Part shown: positions 20,323-30,849 of the stretch, one piece after another
How positions within the stretch are numbered: the first letter of the stretch is position 1
Layout: each line of letters opens with the position of its first letter
From: Leguminivora glycinivorella
Lineage: Eukaryota > Arthropoda > Insecta > Lepidoptera > Tortricidae
NCBI RefSeq assembly: GCF_023078275.1
Contig: NC_062974.1
Location: 27,671,033 to 27,735,032, forward strand
DNA: 64,000 nucleotides
Direction: 5' to 3'
The notes under the pieces: model-generated
The model's input: the letters and a program-made list of their open reading frames with translations, nothing else
The model's database searches: none
What the model was told of the DNA's origin: nothing
Program-made: the position numbers and the translations under genes

Positions 20323-21270
20323 GTAAGTGACATGTCAAAACAAACCATTATAATAAATTATATTTAAGCTTTGTTTACCTAATATTGTTCAATACGCTGT
20401 TAGTATTTTTCCTACCGTAAAAGATTATGCTTAAAGATTCAGGCCTAGCCTGGGAATAGGTCCGTGTCGGATATTTCTGCGGCCGCGGACATGACTAGGT
20501 ACTTACGTTTAGATTTGTTATATATGGCATTAATGGGACGGAGGTTTAGCGAATACCATATCACTAGCTCGAAGAACTTGTACCATTACTCCTATGTTCT
20601 TCAAGATTCCTTATATGCCCTGCCAGCACCAATTTATTGACTCTTTCTGTAGTCTGGGGTTGGAAGTTTGTACCGTGAGTAATGCTTTGGAAACTGATTT
20701 TTGGTATTATATCCATGTCTTTATAATCTATCTACCTAAATTACACTTGAAATTGTAGCTCTTGTTATTCGATTTATTTAAAATTAACGAAAAATCGTTA
20801 AAATATAATGTTTGTTTACATGTCATTTTTTGACATTTTCCACTTCAAGTTCACATGGTAGTGGGCGTAATTGTGGTGCACGTAGCCAATAAGTGCCACT
20901 GTAGGGCACCACAGGCCTCTCCCTATGCGTAATTTCGTATTTCACTAATTTTAGGCACATAATGTATTTATCCCAGTCAAAAGGTACTAAGTACATTGTC
21001 ACCGTAGGTCATTCACATAAAAATACAAGCAAATTGTCATGATAAGCAAAAATGCGGTGCTTTTTATTCGAGAATCTCACATATTATCCATAAATAAAGG
21101 TGTTTCTATACTTCCAAACCCAATCTATCAGAGAACTGTAGCGTAAGAATTGTAAAAGCAGTTGACATTTTCTCCAAGTTCTTTGGTCTGCCATAAATGA
21201 AATGTCTAAGCTAAGCAGGTTCTGCAACATTGTACAAATCTGCAACAACTTGGTGTTGCACAATGCACCA
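20323..21270. other. no recognised gene
   Basis: Searched for a continuation of the THAP exon: no frame with C-x2-H and acceptor was recognised. The DNA is mostly unique-looking AT-rich sequence. Confidence 0.35.
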
Positions 21271-21272
21271 GC

Positions 21273-21517
21273 GGCCCTATTCGAACTTCAAGATACGTCA
21301 AAAATTTGCTCTAGATACATACGGATTGGATCTTTAAAAATACCCTAACATATTGAAATAAACTAATGTCACGTAATAAATAAAATTATCATCTTGATTA
21401 TATGTTATTATCAAAAATGAATTCCTTATTATCTAAGTATTGAATGGATACTAACTTATCCAATCGACACTGAATCTGGAGAGAATTTTTGATGCATCAT
21501 AAAATTTGAATCGAGTC
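21273..21517. repeat. degenerate MITE-like inverted repeat
   Basis: ATTCGAACTTCAAGATACG with GTCAAAAATTTGCTC at the left and GAGAATTTTTGATGCATC with ATTTGAATCGAGTCG at the right are imperfect inverted ends. Confidence 0.4.
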
Positions 21518-21608
21518 GTCTGTCGACAGCTATCCACATTTAGAAGGTGGACATTTTTTACAGAATATGGTGACAGCTATGTAGAACTATTAGGTAAGGT
21601 ACGTATTT

Positions 21609-21609
<1 letters not shown>

Positions 21610-21640
<31 letters not shown>
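21610..21640. repeat. GATA microsatellite
   Basis: About eight GATA units, starting in TTTGATAGATAGATAG. Confidence 0.9.
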
Positions 21641-21687
21641 CATTCTTTATTCATACCCACAATATTTGTACTTATATTGCGTCAATA

Positions 21688-21928
21688 TCCATACTAATAT
21701 TATAAATGGGAAAGTGTGTGTATCTGTTTATTTGTCCGTCTTTCACGGCAAAATGGAGCGACGAATTGAAGAGATTTTTTAAGTGGAGGTAGTTGAAGGG
21801 ATGGAGAGTGACATAGGCTTTTTGTCTCTTTTCAGCCCCTCATTTTCCTAAAATGGGGGGTGGAAGTTTGTCTGGAGCATTCCGCAGTTTTCGAATTCAA
21901 CGCGAGCGCAGCCGCGGGCAAAATCTAG
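21688..21928 (+). mobile_element. Lep1-like Helitron copy, long variant
   Basis: TCCATACTAATATTATAAAT start, TCTAG end, A/T insertion site. It has the extra internal block with CCTAAAATGGGGGGTGG also seen in the copy at 3618-3848. Confidence 0.85.
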
Positions 21929-22091
21929 TACTTATATTATGTTTTCTACACGAGATATTCTAGATTAATATCATGAAAAAATGTATGAAACATAATATCT
22001 ATCATATATCTATCATAATATATCTTTGTCTTACTTACTACTCTGGAAATCGTGATTGTGGTTCTCGATATTGCATAGGTCCACATCAGAC

Positions 22092-22190
22092 CCTTTAGCA
22101 CAACTTGCCTTGTCGCGTGCGAGTCCATACGTCAAGCGCGACTTTAAGTATGGACTCGTGCGCGACAAGCCAAGTTGTGCTAGAGGGGCA
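22092..22190. mobile_element. short MITE (~100 bases)
   Basis: Left end CCTTTAGCACAACTTGCCTT and right end AAGCCAAGTTGTGCTAGAGG are inverted, as are the inner GAGTCCATAC blocks, around a CGTCAAGCGCGACTTTAAG centre. Confidence 0.75.
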
Positions 22191-22202
22191 GCTGACTATA
22201 CA

Positions 22203-22330
22203 CATACTCATACTCATTTATTTGTAAAGCCATTTTACACGTCAAAATTTGGTTTAAGAATAATATTCATACAACAAGAATAAGAAAGAAGATTACAAAA
22301 GTTAGGCAATTACAATTATTACAGCACAAC
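22203..22330 (-). repeat. LINE 3' end with ATACTC tail
   Basis: Opposite-strand relative of the 3' end at 14960-15068 (CATACTCATACTCATTTATT, GCCATTTTACACGTCAAAAT). Only untranslated sequence remains. Confidence 0.55.
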
Positions 22331-22557
22331 ATTCACATAAGAAGTAACTCTCGATATTTCAATAATCAGTTATTAAATAGTATTTATTGGCTACACATTT
22401 CACAGTAAAGTTATAGTCCACATTAGTGTCGTATACCGAAATCCCATTGGAGATGTAATATGGTAATATAATCGCTTCGCACTGCAACAGAGCTACATTT
22501 AGCCTGTATTAAATTCGTGTATCATGTGCCGATACATCTGAATTAGAGGGTTATTTG

Positions 22558-22880
22558 CAGCCAAATAGCACTAGACCCTAGTATTGTGTTCCTGCCGGTG
22601 AGTAAGGCTGCCAGAGCTCAACGAGGGTGCGGTGGGCTAGGTACGAAAGGACCCACGTACGGAACTAATTTGTTCCGTCTATTGTCGGCAACCCGAACCC
22701 TCCTTAGAACTTGTACACTCCTTTTTGCTGTGTACTTAACACAGCAAAAGGGAGTGTACAAGTTTCTAATGAGTTGGCAACACGCATGTGACACTCCTGG
22801 AGTTGCAGGCGTCCATAGGTTATGGTGATCGATTTCCATCAGGTGGACCGTATGCTTGTTTGCCACCGACGTAGTATATA
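22558..22880 (-). repeat. repeat family C, copy 3
   Basis: Reverse-strand copy with the hairpin (CACTCCTTTTTGCTGTGT / ACACAGCAAAAGGGAGTG) and CATCAGGTGGACCGTATGC near the end. Truncated in its inner end at 22558. Confidence 0.75.
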
Positions 22881-23145
22881 AAAATATTGAACTAAATAAG
22901 TTTAGACAGGGAAATAATAAAATCTCGAGGAAATGCTTATAGAGTTTATAGGTACCTACTGTCACTTTTGATACGGATGAAAATAATGTATGTTTGTCTA
23001 ATCCCCTTAAATCTATAGGTAAAGATTTAATTTGTGTGGTAGACTATTTACATTTTTTCCCACTTTATTCTTACACTGAACATACCTATTATTTCTTGTC
23101 CCTTTCTCTCGACCTCTTCCTTATTTTGTCTTCTTATTGTTTCAG

Positions 23146-23244
23146 AAGTGAGAGACGCAGCATACCTCCAAGCCGAGATATTTGCCCCCGGTGTGGTGGA
23201 GACACCTGCGGTGGCCCTGTGCCTTGCATCTGTCCCCATCATAG
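23146..23244 (+). CDS. host gene exon A, unidentified protein
   Basis: A 99-base GC-rich exon lies between TTGTTTCAG and GTAAGA. Two frames are open. Frame 3 (from 23148) reads VRDAAYLQAEIFAPGVVETP then AVALCLASVPII, with the look of real protein; it joins exon B only if B starts at 23924. Frame 2 (from 23147) reads a Cys-rich peptide ending CGGPVPCICPHH and joins exon B if B starts at 23919. The codon pattern favours the first. The upstream exon was not found in the window. The protein family is not recognised. Confidence 0.6.
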
Positions 23245-23404
23245 GTAAGAAATTAATCTAATATTTTTTTTCCAAGCCGGGATTTTTTAAAATACCTACC
23301 AGAGTAACTTTGAACAGGGTTTTTCAAAAAAAATTGTGGACAGGTGTTTTTTATCATTATCAAAGGTCGACTTTTGTGCAGCTCTAGAGTTGTAGACAAC
23401 CATA

Positions 23405-23636
23405 GCACAGTATAATAAAGAGTACTATCGTACAGTATGGCCACTCCCGCTCCCCGCTGAAAGTGCCGCCCACCCCCTCTCGGTTACCTGACAGTTACCG
23501 CCTGTCAAAAACGCGAACAGTCGACCTGTCATATCTCACTCATACAAGCATGGTACGCGTTCACCTACACGAACTTAGACTGTGTGCTAGGAACGCGCCT
23601 CTTTCATATATTTAATCGCCAGTGTCCGAGGTGTGA
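23405..23636 (+). repeat. repeat family E, copy in intron A-B
   Basis: Nearly complete copy starting CACAGTATAATAAAGAGTAC and ending CCAGTGTCCGAGGTGTG, lying between host exons A and B. Confidence 0.75.
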
Positions 23637-23918
23637 CCATAGACTACTTACCACCAGGCAATCAATATGGACGAGACTGACTGCTTTTACCATCCATCAG
23701 GCAATCATTTTCACCAGAAGGTTTGGAGATCAAAATTAGTCACAGATTTTGTTTCTGATTATACATAGTTGAGCGATGTACCTATTTTTGTATATATTTT
23801 TTTAATGTTTATTTACAAAATACAAAAGCCCAAGCTAAGCAAGAAGCCCCTCAACTATAGCAAAATGTTGATTTCCTCACATTGCTCCGCTATAATAATG
23901 AGTGTTTACCAATTCCAG

Positions 23919-24019
23919 GCCAGTGAAGTTTGAGTCGGGCGCGTGGTTCCTGCGACAGGTCCAGAGGGCCCTCAGCCTCATGCCGTGGTCCATCAGCACC
24001 GACAAACTGGAGCAGATCG
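23919..24019 (+). CDS. host gene exon B, unidentified protein
   Basis: A 101-base exon lies between AATTCCAG and GTAAGT. Only one frame is open: PVKFESGAWFLRQVQRALSL followed by MPWSISTDKLEQI. A second AG five bases in (23923) gives an alternative start. It ends with one leftover base (G), which completes a Glu codon with exon C. The peptide looks globular and helical, with no recognised domain. The mariner at 24108 lies in the following intron, about 90 bases after the donor. Confidence 0.8.
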
Positions 24020-24107
24020 GTAAGTGAATACCTATTCTTGAACTATCAAAACATTAATCATTCAAATGGGTCTATTTGGAGATCAAATGGACCCGGCTTT
24101 GAAAATA

Positions 24108-25354
24108 TTGGGTTGGCACAAAAGTAATGAGACACTTGGTTTACGTTTTATATTTTTTATTATTATTACAATACAAAAAGCTTAGTCGATGATGTAATCA
24201 CCATAGCATCTATGACTTCTTGCCAACGATCCGGCAAAGTTTGGATGCCTTTCGCCCGGAACTCTGATTGCTGTGCCTCGAAAAAGTTGTTCAACTCCAC
24301 CTGTACATCATGGAAATCATTGAATTGTTTACCCCGCAAATGTCGTTTCAGGGCTCTAAACAAATGAAAGTCTGATGGTGCGAGGTCTGGAGAATAAGGT
24401 GGGTGGGGTATCGTCTCCCAGCCCAAGTTCTGCAGCTGTTGGCGAACGGTAGATGCGACATGAGGTCGAGCGTTATCATGTAGTAAAATTACAGTGGCTC
24501 GTCTTCGTCGTTTTTTCTTGATAGCAGAAGATAGTTCGGTGAGGTGTGTTGAATATTTGTTAGAGTTTACAGTTTCATTGTGTAATAGTTCATGAAACAG
24601 CATGCCTTGCGAGTCCCAGAAACAACAAAGCAAAACTTTTAAGCAGTTCTTTTGACTCAGCTTCGGTTGAGTTGGTGGCGTTTCTTCTCGAGGCAGCCAA
24701 AAAGCACGACGTGTATCGTTCTCATAATAAATCCATGATTCATCTCCCGTAACCAGATCAGTCAAAAACTCTTTACGTCGGGGTCGCAGCAAAAGTGATT
24801 GACAGATGGCGACACGGACTGCACGACTGGCGTCGGTAAGGATGTGCGGTACCCATCGAGCCAAAACTTTTCGATACCCAAGCTCATGCAGATGGTATTC
24901 CACAGCGTGGTGACTGCAGTTAAGTGCTTCCGCTAATTCACGAGTCAGGATTCGACTGTAGTTCGCGGCGTAAATCATCATCATTGAATGCAGGTGGTCG
25001 CCCTGAGCGTGACTGACTTTCAAGGCTCCTGTCTCCTGATTTAAAACGGTCAAACCATCTGGACACCGTGGCATGGCTTGTACTTCCAGCGCCCAATGCA
25101 GTGTTGATATTGTCAGCCGCAGCCCGCGCACTGTGGCCTAACAAGTACTCGTATAAGTAAAGTGTTCGAACTTGTCGCTCGTCCATTTTATTTCAATCTA
25201 ACTAAACCAATCACGAGGGCGGCTTTATATACCCTCACATTAGAAGTACCTAGAATGTTCTACAACATACTAGAATATTATCGAAAACAATTAACTTAAG
25301 AAAGGAAATGTATAGAGTGTTGTAGAGTGTGTCATTACTTTTGTGCCAACCCAA
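24108..25354 (-). mobile_element. mariner transposon
   Basis: A 1247-base element with near-identical ends (TTGGGTTGGCACAAAAGTAA inward from each side, 27 of 28 matching) flanked by TA on both sides (24106-24107, 25355-25356). It carries one transposase gene on the - strand with a frameshift. It lies in the intron between host exons B and C. Its well-preserved ends suggest a fairly recent insertion. Confidence 0.92.
24166..25186 (-). pseudogene. mariner transposase, one frameshift
   Basis: The N-terminal part (25186 to about 24945) opens MDERQVRTLYLYEYLLGHSA and carries the helix-turn-helix region, including HATVSRWFDRFKSGDRSLES and GRPPAF. Near 24945 the frame shifts by one and continues from TRELAEALNCSHHAVEYHLH. 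The catalytic DD34D set is intact: TGDESWIYYEND, HDNARPH, and YSPDLAPSDFHLF, with 34 residues between the second and third Asp. The end is ITSSTKLFVL before the stop at 24166. Apart from the shift the gene is about full length for mariner (about 340 residues), so activity was lost recently. The first in-frame stop after the shift is at 24938. Confidence 0.92.
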
Positions 25355-25447
25355 TATAATTTTCGATTTGAGGCTGACCACTGGTACCTTTACCCTACAT
25401 AAACTATACCAGGGAGAAACATTCCGAAAATCTGACTACAATTTATT

Positions 25448-25697
25448 GACGACCGGTCTGGCGCAGTCGGTAGTGACCCTGCCTGCTGCGCCGCGGTCCC
25501 GGGTTCGAATCCCGGTAAGGGCATTTATTTGTGTGATGAGCACAGATATTTGTTCCTGAGTCATGGATGTTTTCTATGTATATAAGTATTTATATATTAT
25601 ATATATCGTTGTCTGAGTACCCACAACACAAGCCTTCTTGAGCTTACCGTGGGCCTCAGTCAATCTGTGTAAGAATGTCCTATAATATTTATTTATA
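25448..25697 (+). mobile_element. tRNA-derived SINE, copy 3
   Basis: Near-consensus: A-box-like CTGGCGCAGTCGGTAGTGAC, B box GGTTCGAATCC at about 25502, and a TATTTATTTA tail. It lies in the intron between exons B and C. Confidence 0.88.
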
Positions 25698-25901
25698 GAT
25701 ATAAGTATAGGTATAAGTAGTGACCGTGGCCAAACTCCCGAGGGCCTTCCGGAAATACATTGTAGGCATTGTTCTCTGTCACTTTTATTGAAATGGCGTA
25801 AAAGAATAAGATGCCCAGATTTTGTGAATTTCGGTGTTCGTTGTAGACCAACACCTAGCCGACCTGACAATTTGTTGACGCTAGACCACAGAACTAGATT
25901 T

Positions 25902-26210
25902 AGATAGAAGAAACAAGTTCATCTATTTGTATGGCGGCCGAGCGTGTCAGATTTTGTACTGAAGTTGTTACTTGCCTGTGTTTTTAAATATGTCTCAGGC
26001 CTTGTAAGTGTTCATAATTTTTGTGTTGTTGTAATTAAATATCACGTAACGAGGCATTTTTAATGTTTTTGTTGACTTCAACTTACAAAATCTGACGCAC
26101 GAAAGCTGCAAGCTGCGATTAAAGACGGACAACTCAGTGGATTTCACTGAGTTCATTTGACATGCTAAGTAGATACGTTTGCTTGATCTATGGTATATAT
26201 GACATCTGTG
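25902..26210 (-). repeat. repeat copy, inverted partner of 46548-46862
   Basis: Reverse complement of 46548-46862. On its - strand it holds ATGCCTCGTTACGTGATATT, a short frame opening MPRYVIFNYNNTKIMN that stops soon. A THAP-like start was considered but the first cysteines are missing. Probably a MITE or truncated DNA element. Confidence 0.6.
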
Positions 26211-26360
26211 CGCTAGACGCTGATCGAATCGCAGTCTGGCTATATCACGCCAATACGGAAGCACGATAGAGATAGCTACGTTAACGACATCATAAGCGTT
26301 TGTGTATTTGACTAAATACATTCCCTGAAGTTCCTGTGCCATGACAATTAATTCGGGCAT
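26211..26360. repeat. decayed copy of the GCGTAGCCGAATGGCA MITE family
   Basis: Shares CAGTCTGGCTATATCACGCC, CACGATAGAGATAGCTACG and AAGCGTTTGTG with 58264-58414, at lower similarity. Confidence 0.4.
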
Positions 26361-26507
26361 CTGTAAAGTTTTTGTGGTTTAATCTCAGGAGAGTAAATGG
26401 GTTCCTCAGGGCACTAGTCACTTATGAGTCTTATGACCCTTCTTCTTCATCTCAATTTTTATCACCTATTGAGCTAGATTTCTAAACTTTTATTCTAATG
26501 CTTTCAG

Positions 26508-26651
26508 AAGAAGAATGCGAAGGCCCAGAAAGCCTCACAGAGGGGCGGGAGCTCCGCAGCGTTCGAGAGTTTCTGGAGACACTTTCAGCGCGATTGGCAG
26601 GAGGCCCATTGGAGACCGCTAGTGTGACGCCGCTCTACGACCACCCTGCGT
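26508..26651 (+). CDS. host gene exon C, unidentified protein
   Basis: A 144-base exon lies between GCTTTCAG and GTAAGTAG. Joined to exon B in phase it reads EECEGPESLTEGRELRSVRE, then FLETLSARLAGGPLETASVT and PLYDHPA. It is acidic at the start, then probably helical. It ends with one leftover base, completed by exon D. A decayed tandem copy lies at 26694-26808. The 19.7 kb intron that follows holds the BEL/Pao block. Confidence 0.85.
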
Positions 26652-26693
26652 GTAAGTAGCTTTAATATTTTTAAAGAAGACGTCCCTGATACT

Positions 26694-26808
26694 AATGTTT
26701 TCAGAAAAATAATACAAAGGCCCAAAATGCCTTCCGGCGGCGGGGTGGAAGCTCTTCAGCGTTCGATAGTTTTTGGAAACGCTCTCTGCACGTCTGGCAG
26801 GGTCTGAA
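26694..26808 (+). pseudogene. decayed tandem duplicate of host exon C
   Basis: Includes a copy of the acceptor (ATACTAATGTTTTCAG against ATTCTAATGCTTTCAG) and then about 100 bases that align with the first two thirds of exon C, at roughly three quarters identity by eye. AAGGCCCA, CAGCGTTCGA and CTGGCAGG are shared. The only length change is about three bases. In the equivalent frame it has stops (TAA at the second full codon; TAG later), and the donor end was lost. One part still reads ETLSARLAG in another frame. Confidence 0.8.
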
Positions 26809-27545
26809 AACAAAACAAGATGTTCTGCCAGTATATTCAAAATGCAACATAATATTTTTGTAAAAGTAGCTAAATATTCCAGGGTATTCCAGGGTGGTGC
26901 ATTCTTCCAATTTTTATGTGCCAACTTTGCCAACTGTACTGAATGTTTCATAACTAGGCCAGTCTTGTAAAATACTAATCCGCAAAATATGGTACTTATC
27001 GCGCTTCGATGACTTATCCATTACTTGATATATAATTTGGAATACCTGACACAATCTTGTGCAAGTATTGACCATCAAAGGTATAGGTACTTTACTAAGA
27101 ACATTACTCAAGTCGAGCTAAAAGTAATCATTCAAGTACAAAAACGATGGAAAAATGACGGAATCCATTTATCATCGACAAAAGTTTCCATTATCATAAG
27201 TTTGCGTTTTCGTGACCTATTTTCTTCAATCGTTGGTTATTTAACAGTTTGCATAGTTAAATATACAAAAATCAAAAAATGGTTAGCGAGAAATTATACC
27301 AAAAAATATATTTTATTTAACAAAATTGTTATATGTGGCATTAGTTATATGTTAAATATTTACAACAGTAGACCTATATTAAAATAAATTAAAAAAAGTT
27401 AAGGTAAGAATTTGAGGTTTTTGCTGATAATGAAATAAACGACTTGGCGCCACCGCAAAGTAAAAGATTACGTGTAGCGGTTGCAGTTCCTTTATTTTGT
27501 ACCGCAAATAATGAACTTTCATAACATAGTGGTAAAATATAATGT
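26809..27545. other. intron sequence, no recognised gene
   Basis: AT-rich intron between the pseudo-exon and the BEL block. A 120-codon frame at 27025-27387 is AT-rich, of low complexity and probably not coding. Confidence 0.4.
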
Positions 27546-27871
27546 TGTACGAGCCGTACACCTTAGATGATATGATTCTTGATGGTTGATTGTAGTCTTG
27601 ATAGAAACACTGATTTTGATACACTTATAAATTTATTGATAACCAAGGTATATTGAGTACTAGCTAGGAGCACGTATAAACGTAAACTAATGCATAAATC
27701 GATGTATGGCGTAATCGCAAATACAGCAATTAAAATAAAGTCATAATTATATTAATTTTAATGCTGACGCGAGAAATGTGCGATGCTTGCATTGTACATA
27801 TTCCCGGCCAAGAGATGAGAGATTGATAAAAGATGCTGATACATTATTCTTATATAAATCTGATCATTACA
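27546..27871 (-). repeat. BEL/Pao LTR (3' LTR of leftmost copy)
   Basis: On the - strand it would begin TGTAATGATC at 27871, with a TATATAAG box close by, and end GGCTCGTACA at 27546, giving TG...CA ends. Bases 27546-27777 are shared with the right LTR at 44851, in rearranged order there. The inner border is a guess from the TG rule; no clear polypurine tract was seen. Confidence 0.6.
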
Positions 27872-28009
27872 GTGAAATGAATTGAAATATTATCAAACAA
27901 ATGAAATAGAATTTAAGTTGCAAGGAATTATTTGATTGAAGTAAATCCCCTAAACATGGAAATGTTTGTAGAGTTAAGCGCAGTCGCCGCGACGCGATGA
28001 TCTTGTCTC

Positions 28010-30530
28010 TCAGGGGGTTGTCCATTGTGGTGGTGCTCGGTCGCTGATGGGATAGAGCTGCGCGATGTGATGGACATCGAGGTTATCTGCGGCCGCTCTC
28101 CCGGGGGCGGCGGCGGCGGCGGCGGCGAACGGAGGGGTGAGGCGCGCGACGAGTTGCCGTCGACGAATGTAGCGGCGCACGTACAGCGCTGCTAACACTG
28201 CGACAATGCCCATGACCACGTAGATTACTGTATAATGATGAATGTCGTGGTAGTTGATTCTGTCTGATAGGGCTCCCTCGTTCTTCATATGTTCGATTTG
28301 ATCTCTGATGACCTTGAAATATTTGTCGTTATTTTCAAGAGCTGTTGATTCGCCTTGCAAGACTGGTACTGTTAAGTTTATAACGTTGTTGATGGAAGGC
28401 ACGTCGAACTTAACAACGTTTGATTGTGTTTTGATTTCGTTCGAGAGTTTCTTCTGGGGAAATATAGTAAAGGCGTCTCCATTCAACACGCACTCTGTTC
28501 GAAGGGTTATGATTCCTGCCTTGTTCAAATGCTCAGCCTTGACCTCCTGTCCGCATATGATTCTCGCAGTACATTCGTCACAACAAAAGTATAGGTATGT
28601 ATTCATAGTGCTTAGTTCCGTCCATATGTTTCGACAAGTGTCAGAGTCAGCTGAACACTCGTTCGACATTTGATCGGCGATGCAGAGGTGTGAGTCAGAC
28701 TTTAGTTGATAAATTGGACCTTGTAGTGTACAAATGAGAGTATATGAATCGTAGTGCGAGCATTTATTTACAGTGTCATCCAACATAGGTATATACGATT
28801 CTTTTTTGATGTTTATAGCCACTTGCTTTGCTATGGGTCGTATTTTGATCATATTTTTTCCAACTTGACGTGGGATTGATATTAATCTGAAGAGTTCATA
28901 CACATCTTGAAAAACTAAGGGAATCTTGATTTCGAAGATAAGGTACTGACGGGTCATTCTTGTTCGCACTTTCATTAATTGATATAGTTTGTGTAGATCA
29001 GTGTTGATGTTCTCGCAGGGTAGAGTCAAATCCTTTGGCATCTGCCCGGCTATGATGTTCAGCTCATCTTTCAACTGTTGTGGTGTCAAGAGATGCACGT
29101 TAAATTTGCCATAAATAACGTTAGCAATGGTGTCCAATAAAGTGTCTTGTATGCTCTTCAGGTTCACGAGTATGTTGTTAGCGATGATTGATGATACGGT
29201 GATTTCATTTATGTGGGTTGATTCTTGCATTTCAGTTGCCTGCTTGTTAAGGCTCTTCTCGATGTTGTTTATGTGTTGATTGAACGTTTTGTGCTGATTT
29301 TGCATTGATGTTTCAACTCTTTTCAGTAAGTTAGCTTCCGCCTCGATAACCGAAGTTTGATTCCTCCATAATTGTGCTAAATGTTTCTCATTAGCTCTGG
29401 TCAGGTCGATGTCCTTCTGATATTGTTCGGCAAACTGTTCATCGAGCACGCCGAACAGGCTGTGAGCGACGTTACCGACGCCGTTGAAGAAGGCCCTTCT
29501 CTGTCGTGGGGACTCGACGCGTTGACCGAGTAGCATGCTGTCGTAGTATTTTAGTTCCGAAAAGGCGTGGCGCAGTTGAGTTAGGACGATGTTGCACTGT
29601 TGTTTATTTTCGAGGGCGTGACACATATTTTCCAAGTGTCTGATGTATTTGGAAAATAGTTCTGATCCTTCCCAGTACGGATTGATGTCATAATAAACTA
29701 CAAGTTTCCACTCGTCTCGGGCCAGCTTCATGTTCATTATTTTATCAAAATAAATGCCTTGTCCCTCTTTGAAATGTGACACGCTATGATTGCATTGTGC
29801 CGGTGATATAATTAACATAAACAGCATAAGCGCCATAGTGATGTAATTGATGAGTTTTGATCTTGTTTTCCTTTGTTTTGTTTGTTTTGCTGGGGGCGCG
29901 ACCGACGAGGGCAACGTGTCTTCTTTCTGTACTTCTTTAGTTGATGATGATGATTCGTTTTCTGATACTGGCAGTTTAGACAGTTTGATAATGGGCCTTT
30001 TGATTATTGAATTTTTTGTCTTCACTGAGGCGACACGGACAAGTCCATCCTTTCCTTCGTGGACTTCTGATACCCTGCCAAGGGCCCACTTGCCAGCAGG
30101 TAAGTTTGCGTCGTGGATGATTACGACGTCGCCGATCTCAATGTTTGGCTTGAGTTGTGTCCATTTACAGCGTGATTGTAGCTGACACAGGTATTCAGTT
30201 TGCCATTTCTTCCATATATCTTGGAATATTTTCTGTGTTAGGCGCCACCGAGTGCGTTCGTCCCTTTCTGTTTCAACGATGTGGAGAGTCGGCCCGCTCG
30301 ATAAAAAGTGTGCCGGCGTGATGTAATCCAAATCGTCAGGGTCTTCGGTCAATGCGCACAGGGGACGAGCGTTTAAACAACCTTCTATCTGTGCCAATAG
30401 AGTCGAAAATTCTTCGAAGGTTAGATGTTGTTCTCCCAGCACTCGGTGAAGATGATGTTTGAGACTCTTCACCGCTGATTCCCACAGGCCTCCTGCGCTG
30501 GGCCAAGAAGGCGCGTTGAAGTGCCAGCTG
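28010..30530 (-). pseudogene. BEL/Pao pol 3' end plus env-like region, copy 1 (truncated)
   Basis: An 820-codon frame. It starts within integrase just after the catalytic Glu region (KSLKHHLHRVLGEQHLTFEE), includes the C-terminal BEL integrase/DUF5641 segment, then an env-like region from 29836 with a hydrophobic start (MALMLFMLIISPAQC), a furin-like RQRR site at 29495-29506 followed by AFFNGVGNVAHSLFGV, a heptad-like helical part, Cys-rich segments and a membrane span near the end (VIYVVMGIVAVLAALYV). The layout recalls insect retroelement envelopes related to the baculovirus F protein. Cut at 30530 by a junction; everything upstream of it is missing. Confidence 0.85.
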
Positions 30531-30547
30531 ATGTTGATACATTATGG
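30531..30547. other. rearrangement junction 1
   Basis: Integrase sequence of copy 1 stops after CAGCTGATGTT and is joined, through a short filler GATACATTATGG, to the middle of an LTR at 30548. GATACATTAT also occurs in the LTR, suggesting a template switch or microhomology joining. Confidence 0.7.
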
Positions 30548-30787
30548 TTTATTGATAACCAAGGTATATTGAGTACTAGCTAGGAGCACGTATAAACGTA
30601 AACTAATGCATAAATCGATGTATGGCGTAATCGCAAATACAGCAATTAAAATAAAGTCATAATTATATAAATTTTAATGCTGACGCGAGAAATGTGCAAT
30701 GCTTGCATTGTACATATTCCCGGCCAGGAGATGAGAGATTGATAAAAGATGCTGATACATTATTCTTATATAAATCTGATCATTACA
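30548..30787 (-). repeat. BEL/Pao LTR, truncated middle copy
   Basis: Nearly identical to 27627-27871 (from TTTATTGATAACCAAGG to TCTGATCATTACA). It lacks the outer 80 bases, including the CGTACA end. Confidence 0.75.
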
Positions 30788-30849
30788 GTGAAATGTATTG
30801 AAATATTAGAATGAAACAAATAATAGAATAGAATTTAAGTTGCAAGAAA

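Noticed and set aside
27025..27387. 120-codon frame in the intron before the BEL block
   Set aside because: AT-rich, low complexity, no recognised domain and no splice context.
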